Assembly (NCBI RefSeq): GCF_004793765.1
Contig: NZ_SRYM01000028.1
Span: forward strand, 1-50,343
Source of the DNA: Parabacteroides distasonis
GTDB lineage: Bacteria > Bacteroidota > Bacteroidia > Bacteroidales > Tannerellaceae
Length of the DNA stretch: 50,343 nucleotides
Reading direction: 5' to 3'
The translations under genes and the position numbers were made by a program. Below the pieces are notes generated by a model, which saw only the letters and a list, made by a program, of their open reading frames with translations, was not told where the DNA came from and did not search any database. Below, piece by piece: positions 1 to 9,560 of this stretch (positions are counted from its first letter, which is position 1; the number at the start of each line of letters is the position of its first letter).

Positions 1-97
1 CACGACTGAATATTAACTTTAGCCATTATGCTGCTTAATTTTGATTAGTTACTTACTAAATTAATTTTATTTATTTCGTTTGCTTGATAAAACAACC

Positions 98-119
98 AAG
101 AGGGGGAATCCCCCCCTTC
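98..119. terminator. GC-rich hairpin in the leading gene-free stretch (1-249)
   Basis: A run of five G and a run of seven C, separated by AAT, form a strong short hairpin flanked by AAG and CTT. No clear T-run follows, so its role as a terminator of a gene to the left of the window is only inferred. The rest of 1-186 is AT-rich and I see no gene in it. Confidence 0.4.
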
Positions 120-186
120 TCGGACATAAAATAATCTTACAGGAATAAAGGGCGGGTAAAAGCGGGCCTAGTTGTTATATAATAAA

Positions 187-225
187 TTGATTTGATCATA
201 AAATAGAATACTTTTGTTACATTTG
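187..225 (+). promoter_or_regulatory. Bacteroidales-type promoter of the sigma factor operon
   Basis: TACTTTTG at 209-216 matches the TAnnTTTG -7 box, with a TTG 19 bases upstream at 187-189. A second match, TACATTTG, lies at 218-225. Either would start transcription 15-35 bases before the sigma factor ATG at 250. Confidence 0.55.
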
Positions 226-249
226 CCTCAATCTTTTATCTAAAGTGGT

Positions 250-861
250 ATGTGTGAGCAATTGTATCTAACGGATGATCGTCTTCTTTTCGATAAGATC
301 AGAGGGGGCAACGCAAAGGCGTTCGAATACGCTTTTCGCAAGTTCTCTCCCCGTTTAGAGGCATTTGCCCAGAAATACACCAACGATACAAACGAGGCGG
401 AGGATATCGTACAGGATGTATTCTTGAAATTATGGGAAAGAAGGGAGTTGCTGGATAACATCTCGCTGACCTCTTTTCTTTTCATGATGGTAAGGAATAG
501 TTGTCTAAACTATTTAAAACACCGTCAGATAGCCGATACGGTACAGCAACGGATACCGGATACCGAGACTGCCGAGCGATTATACGCGGCGGATTTCGTA
601 CCCGACCCTTCCTCCTTGCTGATCCAAAAGGAACTGTCCGACTCGATCGATCAGATTATGGAGGAACTGCCGCCCAAATGCAAGGAAGCGTTCGTTCTCA
701 GCCGTCTGAACGGCTTGAAAAACCGGGAGATAGCGGAGCATATGGCTATTACGGAGAAAGTGGTGGAGAAACACATTACCCGTGCCTTGAAACGATTCCG
801 GGATGGATTAAGGCGTTATGCCTTATTACTGGGAACGCTCCTTAGTCTTTGGAAATGGTAA
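250..861 (+). CDS. ECF RNA polymerase sigma factor, FecI/RagA-operon type
   Basis: This is a 203-residue sigma-70 family protein of the extracytoplasmic-function class. Region 2 is seen near residues 25-90 (the DIVQDVFLKLWE helix and FLFMMVRNSCLNYLKH). Region 4, a helix-turn-helix, lies near residues 138-190 (LPPKCKEAFVLSRLNGLKNREIAEHM). Length is normal for the family. It is followed after 23 bases by a FecR-type anti-sigma factor and then by SusD and SusC genes. By established knowledge of such loci, it should be released by FecR when the receptor binds its ligand and then transcribe the downstream uptake genes. Because the receptor gene is frameshifted here, the signalling loop may be broken. 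Confidence 0.93.
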   Translation: MCEQLYLTDDRLLFDKIRGGNAKAFEYAFRKFSPRLEAFAQKYTNDTNEAEDIVQDVFLKLWERRELLDNISLTSFLFMMVRNSCLNYLKHRQIADTVQQRIPDTETAERLYAADFVPDPSSLLIQKELSDSIDQIMEELPPKCKEAFVLSRLNGLKNREIAEHMAITEKVVEKHITRALKRFRDGLRRYALLLGTLLSLWKW

Positions 862-884
862 TACAGATTTAGTAAAACAGGAAA

Positions 885-1886
885 ATGGAGAATAAACGAT
901 TCGAACATATAATTACACGGTATCTGAAAGGCAAGGCGACACCGGAGGAAGAAGCGGAGTTGCTTCAAGCCATCCATGCCTCCAAGGAATGGGAGGCCGC
1001 TTTCCGGAAGCGAACCGCCGAATGGAATCCTTTGGAAGAGACTGAAGCCGATCCGGAAACGGACCGGAAATGGAATCGGATCGCTTCTGTCATCACGCCC
1101 TCGGAATCTCAATGGCAAACCGAAGAGGCACCGGTTATTTCTTTGGTCTCAACTTCTTCCCGAAGAATATGGTTCTCGATAGCAGCGGTGGTCTTACTAT
1201 TGCTTGTATCCGGAGTTACCGTCTATTTCTTGAATCAAGGCGGAAAAGCGGGAACAGGAAATGCCGAATGGCAAACGATTATAGCTGCACAAGAGGATCG
1301 TTCGATCCTTTTACCCGATGGTAGTTCCGTTTATTTGAGAGAGAATTCCGAGCTAAGCTATCCGGAGCTCTTCGCCTCTTCCGTACGAGAGGTCAAAATC
1401 AAAGGAGAAGCCTTTTTTGAGGTCACTCCCAATAGCGAGCAGCCTTTTATAGTTGATGCTTCCGGCTTATCGGTCAAGGTACTGGGAACCTCTTTCAGCG
1501 TACAGACCTCCGATCAAGGAAACGAGATCTCCGTGATCTTGGTAGAAGGAAAGGTGAGCCTGAATAACGCGCATGAGAAAGAATTGGTACAGTTGCATCC
1601 GAACCAAAAAGCCGATTATTTCGTGAATGACGAACATTATACGGTAACGGAAGTTGATAGTGAACGGCTTACCTCGTGGAGAAAAGGGATCATCTTTTAT
1701 GATAACGCTTCCCTAGATGAAATCGTACGCTTGATCGAACAAACCTATAAGGTCTCACTCATGTACACACGTCCAGAAAACGATGATCAACGTTTCTCCG
1801 GCGCTTTTCTAAAGACACAAAAATTAGAAACCGTATTACAACAAACCAATAAACTCACGGGTACGAACTTGATTCTTATTCAATGA
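885..1886 (+). CDS. FecR-family anti-sigma factor
   Basis: A 333-residue inner-membrane protein with three parts: a cytoplasmic N-terminal part that would bind the sigma factor, one transmembrane helix near residues 94-116, and a periplasmic FecR domain near 125-235 (DRSILLPDGSSVYL, VREVKIKGEAFFEV). The C-terminal segment from about 260 resembles the DUF4974 domain common in Bacteroidota FecR proteins. Its stop overlaps the ATG of the SusD gene by four bases (ATGA), so translation is probably coupled. By family knowledge it relays the signal from the SusC N-terminal STN domain to the ECF sigma factor. No defect is visible in this gene. Confidence 0.92.
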   Translation: MENKRFEHIITRYLKGKATPEEEAELLQAIHASKEWEAAFRKRTAEWNPLEETEADPETDRKWNRIASVITPSESQWQTEEAPVISLVSTSSRRIWFSIAAVVLLLLVSGVTVYFLNQGGKAGTGNAEWQTIIAAQEDRSILLPDGSSVYLRENSELSYPELFASSVREVKIKGEAFFEVTPNSEQPFIVDASGLSVKVLGTSFSVQTSDQGNEISVILVEGKVSLNNAHEKELVQLHPNQKADYFVNDEHYTVTEVDSERLTSWRKGIIFYDNASLDEIVRLIEQTYKVSLMYTRPENDDQRFSGAFLKTQKLETVLQQTNKLTGTNLILIQ

Positions 1887-3631
1887 AGAGATACGCGCCA
1901 CTGCTGTTAACCTTTCTTTTTCTCCCGCTGCTCTTCTCCTGCTTCGATCTGGAAGAAGACCTATACGACCAGCTGGAGAAAGAGGATTATTATACGGATT
2001 ATGAATCCTTAATGGCCTCCGTACTCCGTCCTTATGAGCATGCGAAATGGGCGGAAACTAATTTCTCTTTCTGGCTGCAAGAGTTATCGGCGGATCAACT
2101 CGTGATCACCCAAAAACGAGAGCATTGGGAAGACGGGGGCGTATGGCGTATGATCCACCAGCATACATGGGATACGTACGAGAAAAACAGCGAGCAAATG
2201 TGGAACGCTTGCTACGGTGGTATCGGATATTGTAATAATACATTGGCGGATATCCAAGAGTTATCATATGATAACTTCGGACTCTGCGAGTCCGACAAGC
2301 GGCAGCATATCGCCGAGCTTACCGCTTTACGGGCTTATTTCCAACTTTTACTTCTGGATGCGTTCCGCATCCCCGCGATCTCCCTCACGACAGAGGAAGA
2401 GGTCGGTTCGGCTACCCCACAAGAAAATTTCCACTTTATAGAAGAGAGCTTATTAAACGCCATCCCCGATTTACCCAAGGCACCCTCTAAGAATTACGAG
2501 GGACGTATCACCCAAGGAGCGGCGGCCGTATTATTGATGAGGCTCTATTTTAACGCGTCTTGGTACATCAATATACCGATGTGGGAACAGACCGGAGCGT
2601 TTTGCGAACGGATTATCAACGGAGAGTTCGGCACTTACTCTCTCACCTCGGAATGGACCGATTTATGGAACGCAGGCAATCAAGATTGTCCGGAATTAAT
2701 CTGGTCTTATACCCAGTCCCGGCAAGTAGGATATGACGGCTTTTACTATCAGTTTTTCATGCACTACCAAGCAGCCGAACGATTCGGTTGCGGCAAGGAT
2801 TTGTCTATGCCAAACAATGGTTGCCACCTCAGTCCCTCTTACGATCCATCCGGCAAGCCCTACCCTTATACGTTAGGACGCACGTTTTCCAAATTTCCTG
2901 ATACGGATCTCCGGAAGAAGAACTTCAAGGTACTCTCACAAGGCATTTACGAGGGATTATTCCTCTTCGGAGCCCAACAGATATACAATAGCGACCAGCT
3001 TCAGTATGGTGCCGAGGAATGGGGAAACTACCCCCTCATTTTCATAGATCAAGTAGCACGTTATTCCGACCATCTATCCGATACGGAAAAGAAAGCGCTC
3101 ACAGATAAACAATTATCTTCCGATACGCCGTGGATCATACAAGATAAACGATTCACCTCCCTCGCATCCAATATCAAGACCGGCGAGGAGAATACAGGTA
3201 TCCGTATCGTGAAATATCCGCTTTATCCATCCGGAGACGTGGGGCTGATGGCGAATAATCTGGTAGTGTTACGGCTGACAGAGGTTTATTATACGCTGGC
3301 GGAAGTTTCCTTCCGTCTGGGTAATCCAGCCAAGGCCGAGGCGATCTTGAACCAGATACGCAAACGGTACTATGCGCCGGAAGACTGGGAACAAGTACGC
3401 TATCCGGAAGATGGCTCCGTCCTTACCGCACAGGAATTATTGGACGAATGGGGACGTGAATTTCTAGCGGAGAAACGGAGACGTACCGATTTAAACCGGT
3501 TCGGCCTATTCACGACCGGTATCTGGTGGGATAAGCAACCCTCCGATAGTTATCGCCGGTTCTATCCGATACCTGCCCGGGCGATATCGGCCAACCCCTT
3601 ATTGAAACGTTCGGAAGGATATATCTATTAA
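1883..3631 (+). CDS. SusD/RagB-family nutrient-binding outer-membrane lipoprotein
   Basis: This 582-residue protein starts with a lipoprotein signal ending at Cys20 (LLFSC) and shows the SusD layout: helical TPR-like N-terminal half (YGGIGYCNNTLADI, AELTALRAYFQLLLLDAF) and a C-terminal RagB/SusD part ending with the typical EWGREFLAEKRRRTDLNRFG and FYPIPARAI segments. SusD proteins sit on the cell surface as the lid of a SusC porin and bind a glycan or peptide ligand. The substrate cannot be read from this sequence, and no glycosidase is next to it. It precedes its SusC partner, whereas SusC usually comes first. Confidence 0.92.
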   Translation: MKRYAPLLLTFLFLPLLFSCFDLEEDLYDQLEKEDYYTDYESLMASVLRPYEHAKWAETNFSFWLQELSADQLVITQKREHWEDGGVWRMIHQHTWDTYEKNSEQMWNACYGGIGYCNNTLADIQELSYDNFGLCESDKRQHIAELTALRAYFQLLLLDAFRIPAISLTTEEEVGSATPQENFHFIEESLLNAIPDLPKAPSKNYEGRITQGAAAVLLMRLYFNASWYINIPMWEQTGAFCERIINGEFGTYSLTSEWTDLWNAGNQDCPELIWSYTQSRQVGYDGFYYQFFMHYQAAERFGCGKDLSMPNNGCHLSPSYDPSGKPYPYTLGRTFSKFPDTDLRKKNFKVLSQGIYEGLFLFGAQQIYNSDQLQYGAEEWGNYPLIFIDQVARYSDHLSDTEKKALTDKQLSSDTPWIIQDKRFTSLASNIKTGEENTGIRIVKYPLYPSGDVGLMANNLVVLRLTEVYYTLAEVSFRLGNPAKAEAILNQIRKRYYAPEDWEQVRYPEDGSVLTAQELLDEWGREFLAEKRRRTDLNRFGLFTTGIWWDKQPSDSYRRFYPIPARAISANPLLKRSEGYIY

Positions 3632-3647
3632 CCGTTTAATTCACCCT

Positions 3648-6600
3648 ATGCAAATCAAGATATACATATCATTCTTAATAACGGCTCTGTTTCTTTGCGT
3701 CCCGTATACACAGGCTCAAGAGATCGAGATTCCCATCACCTTGAATGAGCATGGAACTCAATTAAGGGATGTATTGCGGAAAATAGAGCAACAATCCCCT
3801 TATCTTTTCCTATACAACGAGAATCAGTTGGATATGAACCAGAAAATCAATGAGAAAATAACCTCATCGGATATCCGTAAAATACTAGACCGGTTATGCA
3901 GACCGATCGGGATACGCTATGAGATCATGGATGTACAGATCTTGTTGTTGCCTAAGATCGATACGGGGAAGCCCAAGCCCTATCCAGTCCCGGTTACGGG
4001 TTATGTCACGGATGAGAAAGGATCTCCCATGGAATTTGTCTCAGTAATCGATCTTCTTTCCGGGAAAGGAGGACTGACGAATGAGGAAGGTTATTTCCGC
4101 TTCTTTACGGATAAGGATTCGTGCCGGCTACAAATCTCCCATCTGGCCTATAAGCCGGAGCTAATGGAGGTAGGGCCCGATAACCGTCATTTACAGATCC
4201 AATTGGTACCGGCTGTCTTTAATTTGGACGAGGTAGTAGCGATCGGCTATGGAACCCTGGCACGCAAGGAGCTGACATCAGCCGTGGACTATGTATCCTC
4301 GGAACGATTTTTATCCGGAAAGGTTAATAATCCCATCCAAGGTATCAAAGGATTGATCGCCGGAATGAGCATATCGGGATCTTCCTTGTCCGATATAAAC
4401 TCGATACCGGATATACAGATACGGGGCGCAGGTTCTATTTTGGCCGGAAACAATCCATTGGCCGTGGTAGACGGGGTACCCGGAGTATCCTTGAATAGTT
4501 TATCGCTAGCCGAAATCGCCTCCATATCGGTATTAAAAGACGGGTCTTCCGCCGCCATTTACGGTTCGAACGGGGCCAACGGAGTGATCTTGATAACAAC
4601 CAAAAGAGGTAAAAGCTCGGATAAGTTGCAGGCTAATTATCAAACCTACCTAGCGGCCGCCCACGAATATAATAAACCTCGTATCCTTTCGCCCGAAGCC
4701 TTTGTAGCGACCGGGAGAGACACTAATCTAGGGTACCATACCATACGGATTGGCAAGCCGCTTTGATACGCTCCTGCCCCTTGGAACAAAATCATGATTT
4801 ATCCGTTCAAAACGGATGGAAAAGCGGAGCGTTCCGTATCTCCATGAATTACAGGGACGGACAAGGGCTAGATATCGTATCCTCCCGCCGGGAGTACGCC
4901 TTACGTACCCATATCAGCCAAAACCTCCTCTCCGGCTATCTGGAGCTAACCGTATCGCTCGCTTACAAAAAACAACAGTTGCGCCTAGGTAACCATACGG
5001 CTTTCCAGCAGGCGATGCTAGCCAATCCTACCGCCCCGATCTATACCGATGAGGAAGAGACGGAGTATCTTTATCCATCCGGTTTCGAACGAGATAATCC
5101 CGTAGCCTCACTAAAAGAGGAAAACCGCCAACAAGAGAACCAGTTTATGACCGGCTCGCTAACCGCACGGATCAACTGGAGCAAAGCCTTTTATTCCACC
5201 ATCATGCTTGCCGAAAACCGGGAAGAGATCGAGGAAAATGTTTATTGGACCTCAAGGGCCAAAGAATCCGTAGACAATAATCGGAAAGGGCGAGCGGATC
5301 GCACCTCTTCCAAATATGTAAACCGGACGCTAGACTGGACGAATCATTACGATAATACGTGGGACCAGCACACGGTCAAAGCGATGATAGGCTATTCATT
5401 CCAACGTTGGGATCATTCGGGAATGAACGCCGGAAACGCCGACTTCCCTACCGACTTCTTCACATGGAACAACATAGGCACCGGTTCTTACCTTACCGAT
5501 GGAAAAGCAACCTTAAGCTCGTTCAAGAATTCCAGCAAGTTGATCAGTGTCTTTGCCCGGTTTAATTATTCTTATCGGGACTTATTGATGCTTTCCGCCT
5601 CGTTTCGCAGGGAAGGTTCCAGTAAATTCGGGGCGAATCATAAATGGGGCAACTTCCCTGCCCTTTCGGGCGGTATACGCTTGAGCGAGTTACCCGCCTT
5701 CCAAGCGGAATGGTTGGACGATCTTAAATTCAGGGTTGGTTACGGGGTATCGGGCCGCCATAATTTCTCCCCTTACCAATCGCTAGAGACATACGCCGGA
5801 GCGGGTAAAGTCATGGTAAACGGTAAATGGATTCAAGTATTCGGGCCTAGCAATAACCCCAACCCGGATTTACGCTGGGAAAAAAGCCTGCATACCAACA
5901 TAGGCGCCGAGGCGATCTTACTTAACTCCCGCCTCATGCTCTCCTTGAATCTATTCAAACGCACGACTAAAGATCTCCTGTTTGTCTACAATGCGATCAA
6001 GCCTCCCATGATCCATGATAATATCACGACAAACGTAGGCACCATCGACTCCAAGGGGTTGGAATGGGAAATGAACTGGCTACCCGTGCGTACCAAAAAC
6101 TTTCAATATTCGACAAGCCTCACGGGTAGCCTATTGAGCAGTACGCTGAAAAGTCTTTCCAACAATCAGTTCAAACTAGGCTATACCTATCTGTATGATC
6201 TTCCCACCCCCGGATTACCTGGCCCGGCTATCCGCTTGGAGGAAGGAAAGCCGATCGGTTCCTTTTTCGGTTGGCGCTATGCCGGAACCGACGCCGAGGG
6301 TAATATCTTGGTATGGAGCAAAGACGGGAGAAAGATCCCGACTACGGAACGAACCGAGGAAGACAAGGCTTTTATCGGAAATGGCGTACCGAGAGTACAA
6401 CTCTCTTTCAACCATACGTTTACTTGGAAGAATTTCGATTTACGATTGTTTTTCACCTCTTGGCTGGGATACGATCTGTTGAATCTGAAGCAAATGTACT
6501 ACGGACTACAAAACGTACCGGTTATCAATCTTTTAGAAGACGCTTATACCCGTAACGATGCCATTAAAGGAGACAAGATCTATTGCGATTACTTTCTGGA

Positions 6601-6841
6601 GAACGGTAATTTCTTGAAATTAGAGGAATTGACCTTGGGATATAAAATCCCTCTCCCAGACAATAAATGGATTCAATCGCTACGTTCTTATTTCTCGGTA
6701 AACAATGTATTTACGCTTACCGGATACACCGGAGGCGATCCCGCCAATATCAACGTGAATGGCGTAGAACCCAGCATCGAGACCACTTCCATCTATCCTG
6801 TAGTCCGTACCTTCACGCTGGGATTATCCGTCCAATTCTAA
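3648..6841 (+). pseudogene. SusC/RagA-type TonB-dependent receptor, frameshifted by a 5-bp duplication
   Basis: The first part (3648-4766, 372 residues) has a signal peptide, an STN signalling domain (about residues 28-105), a carboxypeptidase-regulatory-like domain and most of the plug (DEVVAIGYGT, then VLKDGSSAAIYGSNGANGVI). It ends prematurely in TGA. The second part (readable to 6841) encodes the beta-barrel up to a normal C-terminus (FTLGLSVQF). Between them the 5-mer CCATA occurs twice in tandem (4736-4745). Removing one copy gives a continuous frame reading YHTDWQAALIRSCPLEQ and a full protein of about 1062 residues. The STN domain fits the upstream FecI/FecR pair. No other lesion is seen, so the break is either recent, a slippage switch or a sequencing error. 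Confidence 0.9.
4734..4746 (+). repeat. 5-bp tandem repeat at the SusC frameshift
   Basis: The 13 bases TACCATACCATAC have period 5 (2.6 copies). One unit too many shifts the receptor frame. The tract is short but is a plausible substrate for strand slippage. Confidence 0.9.
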
Positions 6842-6849
6842 AGACATCC

Positions 6850-6939
6850 ACTGCAAGCCGGGTTGCAGTACTACCGCAATGCGGATGCAGTAAGACTGCA
6901 ACGCCCATGCAGCGGCACTGCAATGCGGGTTGCAGTAAC
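6850..6939. repeat. Array of four 22-23-bp hairpin units
   Basis: Units start at 6850, 6873, 6895 and 6917. The outer two are perfect short hairpins, ACTGCAA, a 6-base loop, then TTGCAGT; the inner two are degenerate versions (ACCGCAA or ACTGCAA, then TGCAGT or TGCAGC). The gap between the SusC end and nadB is 221 bp, and this array fills about 90 of them. A longer alternative hairpin (TGCGGGTTG at 6924-6932 with CAACCCGCA at 6941-6949) overlaps the last unit, and the two folds exclude each other. The role is unknown; it may terminate the SusC operon or bind a protein. Confidence 0.8.
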
Positions 6940-7033
6940 ACAACCCGCAAGGCTGTATCCGGGAAACCTGTAGTCAATACTTATTTTTGTACGAAAAGCA
7001 AGCGCGAAAGGAACAACCAAATCAGTTAATCCC

Positions 7034-7041
7034 TAACTTTG
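7034..7041 (+). promoter_or_regulatory. -7 box of nadB
   Basis: TAACTTTG fits TAnnTTTG and lies 21 bases before the nadB ATG, so the leader would be only about 15 bases. A second match, TATTTTTG, is at 6982-6989. Confidence 0.5.
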
Positions 7042-7062
7042 TGAGCCTAAACAGTAAATAAT

Positions 7063-8634
7063 ATGGTACAGAGATTCGATTATTTAGTGATAGGCTCGGG
7101 AATCGCCGGTATGAGTTTCGCGCTGAAAGTAGCCAATGAAGGCAAGAGCGTAGCACTTATCTGTAAAGCCGGACAAGAAGAAGCCAACACATATTTCGCA
7201 CAAGGAGGTATCGCTTCCGTAACCAACTTGAAAGTAGATAATTTCGAGAAGCACATAGAAGACACGATGATCGCCGGCGACTGGATCAGTGACCGGGCAG
7301 CCGTGGAGAAAGTCGTGCGTGAGGCTCCCGCCCAGATCGAGGCGCTTATCCGATGGGGAGTTAATTTCGATAAAAAAGAAAGCGGAGAATTCGACCTGCA
7401 TAAAGAAGGAGGACACTCCGAGTTTCGTATCCTGCACCATGCCGACAATACGGGAGCCGAGATACAGACGAGCCTGATAGAAACGGTAAACAACCATCCC
7501 AACATCGCCGTATTCACGAATCATTATGCGGTAGAGATTATCACCCAGCATCATATGGGTATTATCGTCACCCGCCATACCCCCGGCATCAAATGTTTCG
7601 GTGCCTATGTATTAAACGAGGAAACGGGAGAGGTACATACTTTCTTGTCGAAGATAACCGTTATGGCAACCGGAGGCTGTGAGGCTGTCTACCGGAATAC
7701 GACAAACCCGCTGGTAGCTACCGGAGACGGTATCGCCATGGTCTACCGTGCGAAAGGCTCCGTAAAAGATATGGAGTTCATACAATTCCACCCAACCGCC
7801 TTGTTCCATCCAGGCGATCGTCCCTCCTTCCTTATCACGGAAGCGATGAGAGGGTATGGGGCCGTCTTGAGGAACCAGAGTGGCGAGGAATTCATGCAGA
7901 AATACGATCCCCGCCTTTCGCTGGCTCCTCGTGATATCGTAGCCCGTGCGATCGATAACGAGATGAAGCAACGGGGTGAAGACCATGTCTATTTGGACGT
8001 GACGCACAAAGATCCGGAAGAGACAAAGAAACATTTCCCCAATATCTATAAAAAATGCCTCAGCTTAGGGATCGATATCACGAAAGATTACATCCCGGTA
8101 GCCCCTGCCGCCCATTATTTATGCGGAGGTATCAAGGTAGACTTAAACGGGCAATCCAGCATCCGCCGGCTATACGCGATCGGAGAATGTTCTTGCACCG
8201 GCTTGCACGGTGGTAACCGATTGGCATCAAACTCATTGATCGAGGCAGTTGTATATGCCGACGCCGCGGCGAAACACTCATTAAGCGTCATGGATCGCTA
8301 TGAGTTCAACCAGGATGTACCGGAATGGAACGATGAGGGAACGATCACCAATGAAGAGCGTGTATTGATCACCCAAAGCATGAAAGAGGTAAACCAAATC
8401 ATGGAGGCGTATGTAGGTATCGTTCGTAGTAACACACGTTTGATCCGTGCATGGAACCGTCTGGATATTTTATATGAGGAGACAGAGAGCCTGTTCAAGC
8501 GTTGCAAGGCATCCCGGGAATTATGCGAGTTGCGTAATATGATCAATGTAGGTTATTTGATCACTCGTCAAGCGATGGAGCGGAAAGAGAGCCGGGGATT
8601 ACATTATACGATTGATTATCCACCGGTTAAATAA
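7063..8634 (+). CDS. nadB: L-aspartate oxidase
   Basis: This 523-residue flavoenzyme oxidises L-aspartate to iminoaspartate, the first step of de novo NAD synthesis; quinolinate synthase (nadA, at 34992) uses the product. The N-terminal FAD-binding motif is clear (VIGSGIAGMSFA). The family segments EFIQFHPTALF, the Arg-rich active-site stretch SLAPRDIVARAID, and the conserved GGIKVDLNGQSSI and LHGGNRLASNSLIEA are all present, followed by the helical C-terminal domain. Length is normal. It has its own promoter and a hairpin after the stop, so it is probably transcribed alone. Aspartate oxidase is preferred over fumarate reductase/succinate dehydrogenase flavoprotein because of the length, the NadB-like C-terminal domain and the lack of Sdh/Frd partner genes. 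Confidence 0.95.
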   Translation: MVQRFDYLVIGSGIAGMSFALKVANEGKSVALICKAGQEEANTYFAQGGIASVTNLKVDNFEKHIEDTMIAGDWISDRAAVEKVVREAPAQIEALIRWGVNFDKKESGEFDLHKEGGHSEFRILHHADNTGAEIQTSLIETVNNHPNIAVFTNHYAVEIITQHHMGIIVTRHTPGIKCFGAYVLNEETGEVHTFLSKITVMATGGCEAVYRNTTNPLVATGDGIAMVYRAKGSVKDMEFIQFHPTALFHPGDRPSFLITEAMRGYGAVLRNQSGEEFMQKYDPRLSLAPRDIVARAIDNEMKQRGEDHVYLDVTHKDPEETKKHFPNIYKKCLSLGIDITKDYIPVAPAAHYLCGGIKVDLNGQSSIRRLYAIGECSCTGLHGGNRLASNSLIEAVVYADAAAKHSLSVMDRYEFNQDVPEWNDEGTITNEERVLITQSMKEVNQIMEAYVGIVRSNTRLIRAWNRLDILYEETESLFKRCKASRELCELRNMINVGYLITRQAMERKESRGLHYTIDYPPVK

Positions 8635-8635
8635 T

Positions 8636-8684
8636 GAGAATTGAGAATTGAGAATTACTAGCTATGTTAATTCCCAATTCTCAA
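8636..8684. terminator. Hairpin between convergent nadB and rubrerythrin genes
   Basis: Three tandem copies of GAGAATT (8636-8656) can pair with AATTCTCAA at 8676-8684. It lies between two convergent genes and probably terminates both. Confidence 0.6.
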
Positions 8685-8694
8685 CTTTTAATTA

Positions 8695-9273
8695 TCAATA
8701 GTTCTGTTTCATCGGTTCAAAGTAAGCTTGCGGATGAGCGCATGCCGGACAAGTAACCGGAGCCTTCTTACCCTCGAATACGAAACCACAGTTACGGCAT
8801 TGCCAGAAGATAGCCTCATCTTTCTCGAATACTTTACCTTCCTCTACGTTAGCCAACAATTTACGATAACGCTTCTCGTGTTCAGCCTCTACCTTCGCGA
8901 TCATCTTAAAAGCTACAGCGATAGCGGGAAAACCTTCTTCCTCTGCGATCTTAGCGAACTCAGGATACAATTCAACCCACTCCTCATTCTCACCAGCTGC
9001 TGCTGCGGCCAAGTTCTCAGCGGTTGTTCCGATTACGCCTGCGGGATAAGAAGCGGTAATCTCAACCATTCCACCTTCCAAGAACTTGAAGAAACGTTTA
9101 GCGTGTTCCTTCTCTTGCTCGGCTGTTTCCATGAAAACCCCAGCGATTTGCTCGTAACCTTCTTTTTTAGCTACGCTAGCGAAAAATGTGTAACGACTTC
9201 TTGCCTGAGATTCTCCGGCAAATGATTTCAACAAATTCTGCTCGGTACGTGTACCTTTAATACTTTTTTCCAT
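8695..9273 (-). CDS. rbr: Rubrerythrin
   Basis: A 192-residue non-haem iron protein that reduces hydrogen peroxide in the cytoplasm of anaerobes. The N-terminal ferritin-like diiron domain shows the expected Glu/His ligands ([27 protein letters not shown] and EAEHEKRY). The C-terminal rubredoxin-like domain carries two CxxC knuckles (CRNC near residue 158 and CPAC near 175) for a single iron. The whole length is typical. It stands alone with its own promoter 64 bases upstream, which fits an oxidative-stress gene; regulator binding sites were not recognised. Confidence 0.95.
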   Translation of the reverse strand: MEKSIKGTRTEQNLLKSFAGESQARSRYTFFASVAKKEGYEQIAGVFMETAEQEKEHAKRFFKFLEGGMVEITASYPAGVIGTTAENLAAAAAGENEEWVELYPEFAKIAEEEGFPAIAVAFKMIAKVEAEHEKRYRKLLANVEEGKVFEKDEAIFWQCRNCGFVFEGKKAPVTCPACAHPQAYFEPMKQNY

Positions 9274-9336
9274 ACTGCTAATTTTATGTAGTAAATTAAT
9301 GAGTCTGTTTTATATATCGTTTTTCTTATGACTGAT

Positions 9337-9344
9337 CAAAAGTA
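9337..9344 (-). promoter_or_regulatory. -7 box of rubrerythrin
   Basis: On the minus strand the bases read TACTTTTG, an exact TAnnTTTG match, giving a leader of roughly 55 bases before the rubrerythrin ATG. No good -33 element is visible. The remainder of the 9274-9560 gap is AT-rich and holds only this promoter and that of the transporter. Confidence 0.5.
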
Positions 9345-9503
9345 AGAATTTGTTTCTAGACATCGATTACGCAAACATTAAATAATATCTATCTCTCAAT
9401 AGACATCACTTATTTATCAAGGAACAACTTCTTCACTTTTTTATCATGAAACAACAAATCCTCCTAAATTGTTTACCCAAAACCGGAATGGGTCTTTATA
9501 TTT

Positions 9504-9532
9504 TTTGCATATTCTTTATTTTATTAACTTTG
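9504..9532 (+). promoter_or_regulatory. Promoter of the SulP transporter
   Basis: TTTG at 9504-9507 and TAACTTTG at 9525-9532 are separated by 17 bases, close to the TTTG-N19-TAnnTTTG arrangement of Bacteroidales housekeeping promoters. The ATG follows at 9561. Confidence 0.65.
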
Positions 9533-9560
9533 CATCCTCAAATCAACAGGCAAAAGAAAA

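Noticed and set aside
3648-6841. Two separate receptor genes
   Set aside because: The first half ends mid-plug and the second begins without signal or plug; a single 5-bp duplication explains the split.
8728-9225. 165-residue plus-strand frame
   Set aside because: Antisense to rubrerythrin, whose ligand residues are all present on the other strand.
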